Assembly (NCBI GenBank): GCA_910589095.1
Contig: CAJUSN010000122.1
Location: forward strand, 1-7,454
Direction of reading: 5' to 3'
Origin: an uncultured Muribaculaceae bacterium
Lineage (GTDB): Bacteria; Bacteroidota; Bacteroidia; Bacteroidales; Muribaculaceae
Length of the DNA: 7,454 nt
Part shown: positions 5,506 through 7,454 of the stretch, piece after piece
Layout: each line of letters begins with the position of its first letter
Numbering within the stretch: position 1 is the stretch's first letter
Translations under genes and position numbers: made by a program
Notes under the pieces: model-generated
The model's input: the letters and a program-made list of their open reading frames with translations, nothing else
Told to the model about the DNA's origin: nothing
The model's database searches: none

Positions 5506-6897
5506 TTATTTGGTCATATCGGCCACCACACGCTTTATATCTTCGGCAAGAGCGTCGGCCTCGGCCATGGTATGTGCTTCGGAATATATGCGGATGATAG
5601 GCTCGGTGTTGGATTTGCGGAGATGCACCCAAGAGTCGGCAAAGTCGATTTTCACACCGTCAATGTCGGTCACCTGTTCGTTGGCATAGCGTTTTTTGAT
5701 TTCAGTAAGGATTGCATCTACGTCAATGTCGGGGGTGAGCTGAATCTTGTTTTTGGCTATTGCATATTGCGGATAGCCGGCCTTCAGTTCCGTTACCTTC
5801 TTCCCGGTTTTAGCCATGAGGGTGAGGAACAGAGCCACGCCGACAAGAGCATCGCGGCCATAGTGGGCAGCGGGATAGATAACACCGCCATTTCCTTCGC
5901 CACCGATAACGGCTCCGGTGCGCTTCATTTCGGTAACCACATTGACTTCGCCCACAGCGGCTGCGGTGTAGTTGCATCCGTGGTTGCGGGTCACGTCGCG
6001 GAGAGCTCGCGATGAGCTGAGATTCGACACGGTGGAGCCTGGAGTGTGGGAAAGGATATAGTCAGCTATTGCCACGAGGGTATATTCTTCAACAAACATC
6101 TCGCCGTTTTCCATGACAATTGCCAGACGGTCCACGTCGGGGTCAACCACGAAGCCAACGTCGGCTGTGCCACCACGCATAAGGTCGGCTATGCCGGTGA
6201 GGTTTTCGGGGATAGGTTCGGGAGTGTGTGCGAAGTTACCTGAGGGATCGCAGTTAAGTTCGATTATGTTTTTCACACCTAAGGCGCGGAGAAGCTGGGG
6301 AATCACCACACCACCAACGGAGTTGACGGCATCTACGGCCACTGTGAAGTTAGCGTTGCGAATAGCATCGACATCTACAAGGTCAAGAGCGAGCACCTGC
6401 TCAATGTGGCGCAGGTTGTAGGTGTTGTTTGTATATTCATGTCCAAGTGCTTCCACATCGGCAAAGCGGTATTCGTCGGCTTCGGCAATGCGAAGCACTT
6501 CCTTGCCTTGCGCGTCGTTGAGAAACTCGCCTGAAGCATTAAGCAGTTTCAGAGCGTTCCATTGCTTGGGGTTATGGCTTGCAGTGATGATGATTCCGCC
6601 GGCGGCATGTTCGGCTACCACGGCAATCTCAGTAGTGGGAGTGGAGGCCAGACCGATGTTTACAACATCGAAGCCCATAGCGCAGAGGGTGGAAACGACT
6701 ATTGAGCTTACCATAGGACCCGAGATGCGGGCGTCGCGACCTACAACTATAAGTTTGCGCTGGCCGGGAGTGAGAGTTGAGTTGATGAAAGTGGCATAAG
6801 AAGCGGTGAACTTCACGATGTCGACAGGTGAAAGGCCTTCAGAGGGTGCGCCTCCGATGGTTCCGCGTATGCCTGAAATGGATTTGATTAGTGCCAT
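5506..6897 (-). CDS. glmM: Phosphoglucosamine mutase (GlmM) family phosphohexomutase
   Basis: This 463-residue cytoplasmic enzyme belongs to the alpha-D-phosphohexomutase superfamily. GlmM converts glucosamine-6-phosphate to glucosamine-1-phosphate, on the path to UDP-GlcNAc for peptidoglycan and lipopolysaccharide. All four signature loops are present: the phosphoserine loop TASHNP (105-110, Ser107), the Mg-binding loop DPDVDR (252-257, Asp252/254/256), the sugar-binding loop GGEGNGG (332-338), and the phosphate-binding loop SNTEP (429-433) with Arg436. SISGIRGTIGG at the N terminus (6-16) is also typical. The sugar loop differs from the GEQSGH of E. coli GlmM and looks like the archaeal-type version, which Bacteroides orthologues also carry as I recall; phosphomannomutase or phosphoglucomutase activity is therefore not excluded. 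It sits between the lipoprotein gene (24 bases upstream) and the NlpC/P60 gene (9 bases downstream), in a likely envelope operon. The A/T-rich leader has no Shine-Dalgarno. Confidence 0.93.
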   Translation of the reverse strand: MALIKSISGIRGTIGGAPSEGLSPVDIVKFTASYATFINSTLTPGQRKLIVVGRDARISGPMVSSIVVSTLCAMGFDVVNIGLASTPTTEIAVVAEHAAGGIIITASHNPKQWNALKLLNASGEFLNDAQGKEVLRIAEADEYRFADVEALGHEYTNNTYNLRHIEQVLALDLVDVDAIRNANFTVAVDAVNSVGGVVIPQLLRALGVKNIIELNCDPSGNFAHTPEPIPENLTGIADLMRGGTADVGFVVDPDVDRLAIVMENGEMFVEEYTLVAIADYILSHTPGSTVSNLSSSRALRDVTRNHGCNYTAAAVGEVNVVTEMKRTGAVIGGEGNGGVIYPAAHYGRDALVGVALFLTLMAKTGKKVTELKAGYPQYAIAKNKIQLTPDIDVDAILTEIKKRYANEQVTDIDGVKIDFADSWVHLRKSNTEPIIRIYSEAHTMAEADALAEDIKRVVADMTK

Positions 6898-6921
6898 GAT
6901 GAAAAAGTTTTTGAAATCAGA

Positions 6922-7454
6922 TTATATCATGCTTTTGTAATAGCGGACGTGGTAGAGGTAGGGCACAACGTAGCTCACTTCGGAAGCCCATCCGTATTGC
7001 GATTTTATTACGAGATTCACTTCGCTGTTGAGGGGAAGGAATCGGAGTGGCATTTGGATTCCCGAACCCCACTGCGAGGAGGAAGGGAGGGTGTAGTTAT
7101 CGTAGCGGAAGGATGTAGGGGTTTGGCTCATATTATTGAGATTGCCTTCCGAGGCCAATCCGTCGAGAGTGTTGCGGTAAAGCGTCAGGTTGTAACGAAG
7201 AAAGCGGAAATAGACGATCTGGTCATCTTCAACCTTGGGGCCGCTTCCGGGATCGATTACCTGCATGTAGATGGCGCCTTCGGAGTCAATTTGATAATAT
7301 GGAGCATCGGGGCCGTATTCGAAAACAGAATCAGCGGGGATGTAAGGTATCACGCGCTGGTTGACAAGAAAGCGGTTCACGGCTTTGTCCTCGTCGTTGA
7401 GCATCTCGGCATAGCTTGCGCCACTGCTGCATGATGAAAGTATGGCCAGGAGGC
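6922..7454 (-). CDS. FKBP-like lipoprotein of the DUF4827 type, 5' end cut by window edge
   Basis: The reading frame stays open to the right edge of the window, so the visible 176 residues lack the true N terminus. A Met codon at 7404 is internal, because upstream codons in frame read LLAILSSC followed by SSGASYAE. LSSC is a lipobox with the lipidated Cys encoded at 7431-7429, so the protein is an exported lipoprotein; only the start of its signal peptide is missing. No acidic cluster follows the Cys, so nothing suggests the Bacteroidota surface-export signal, and it may face the periplasm. The mature part resembles an FKBP-type peptidyl-prolyl isomerase fold: VIDPGSGPKVEDDQIVYFRF early on and SQYGWASEVSYVVPYLYHVR near the end correspond to FKBP strands and the YG...P loop. 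The VIPGW-type segment with the core Trp is not recognisable, so catalysis is doubtful. I recognise it as DUF4827-like from memory. Its stop is 24 bases before glmM. Confidence 0.8.
   Translation of the reverse strand, partial: LLAILSSCSSGASYAEMLNDEDKAVNRFLVNQRVIPYIPADSVFEYGPDAPYYQIDSEGAIYMQVIDPGSGPKVEDDQIVYFRFLRYNLTLYRNTLDGLASEGNLNNMSQTPTSFRYDNYTLPSSSQWGSGIQMPLRFLPLNSEVNLVIKSQYGWASEVSYVVPYLYHVRYYKSMI

Noticed and set aside
6949..7434. 161-codon plus-strand open frame opposite the lipoprotein gene
   Set aside because: The minus-strand frame carries the lipobox and FKBP-like strands and fits the operon; the plus-strand product has no recognisable features.
1..7454. CRISPR array, defence system, phage or insertion sequence
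   Set aside because: No regularly spaced repeats, transposase, integrase or known defence domain was found on either strand.

Overview
The window looks like a chromosomal segment of a member of the Bacteroidota, most likely order Bacteroidales (a gut lineage such as Muribaculaceae or a relative of Bacteroides; the family is a guess). The reasons are a promoter box of the Bacteroidota sigma type (TAnnTTTG) before the tRNA gene, the absence of Shine-Dalgarno sequences before the genes, two protein families typical of this group (DUF3822 and DUF4827), and a GlmM whose motifs match Bacteroides versions as I remember them. No mobile element, CRISPR array, phage gene or defence system is visible. 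Coding density is high and no stretch over 300 bases lacks a gene.

Layout. (1) Bases 1-53 are the 3' end of a 5S rRNA gene, the tail of an rRNA operon arriving from the left, followed by a strong terminator (58-90). (2) A minus-strand pair, DUF3822 (1524-688) and rsmD (697-152), overlaps by 10 bases and runs toward the rRNA operon; a second hairpin (118-146) can terminate transcription from both sides. (3) Bases 1525-1701 are a divergent intergenic region with promoter-like boxes facing each way and a nested dyad. (4) A plus-strand group follows: tRNA-Arg(CCU) (1702-1776), an AmpG-like MFS permease (1806-3194) and a GH130 glycoside phosphorylase (3228-4235), ended by a good intrinsic terminator (4281-4320). 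(5) A minus-strand group enters from the right edge: a truncated FKBP-like lipoprotein of the DUF4827 type (beyond 7454 to 6922), glmM (6897-5506) and a secreted NlpC/P60 peptidase with SH3-like domains (5496-4453). Gaps are 24 and 9 bases, so this is very probably one operon. It converges on the GH130 group across 4236-4452.

How the genes fit together. RsmD methylates 16S rRNA and sits beside an rRNA operon. The permease and GH130 enzyme look like a small cytoplasmic salvage module: import of a beta-1,4-linked disaccharide, then phosphorolysis to mannose-1-phosphate and the reducing sugar. The enzyme's active-site residues match, as I recall them, the GH130 subfamily that acts on mannosyl-N-acetylglucosamine, the core of N-glycans. 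The minus-strand operon serves the cell envelope: GlmM makes glucosamine-1-phosphate for peptidoglycan and lipopolysaccharide precursors, the NlpC/P60 protein cuts wall peptides, and the lipoprotein is an envelope protein of unknown role. I found no convincing wholly new system. The points most worth checking are the orphan permease-phosphorylase pair behind a tRNA gene, the apparent leaderless promoter of the DUF3822 gene, and the degenerate FKBP-like lipoprotein whose signal sequence is cut by the window edge.
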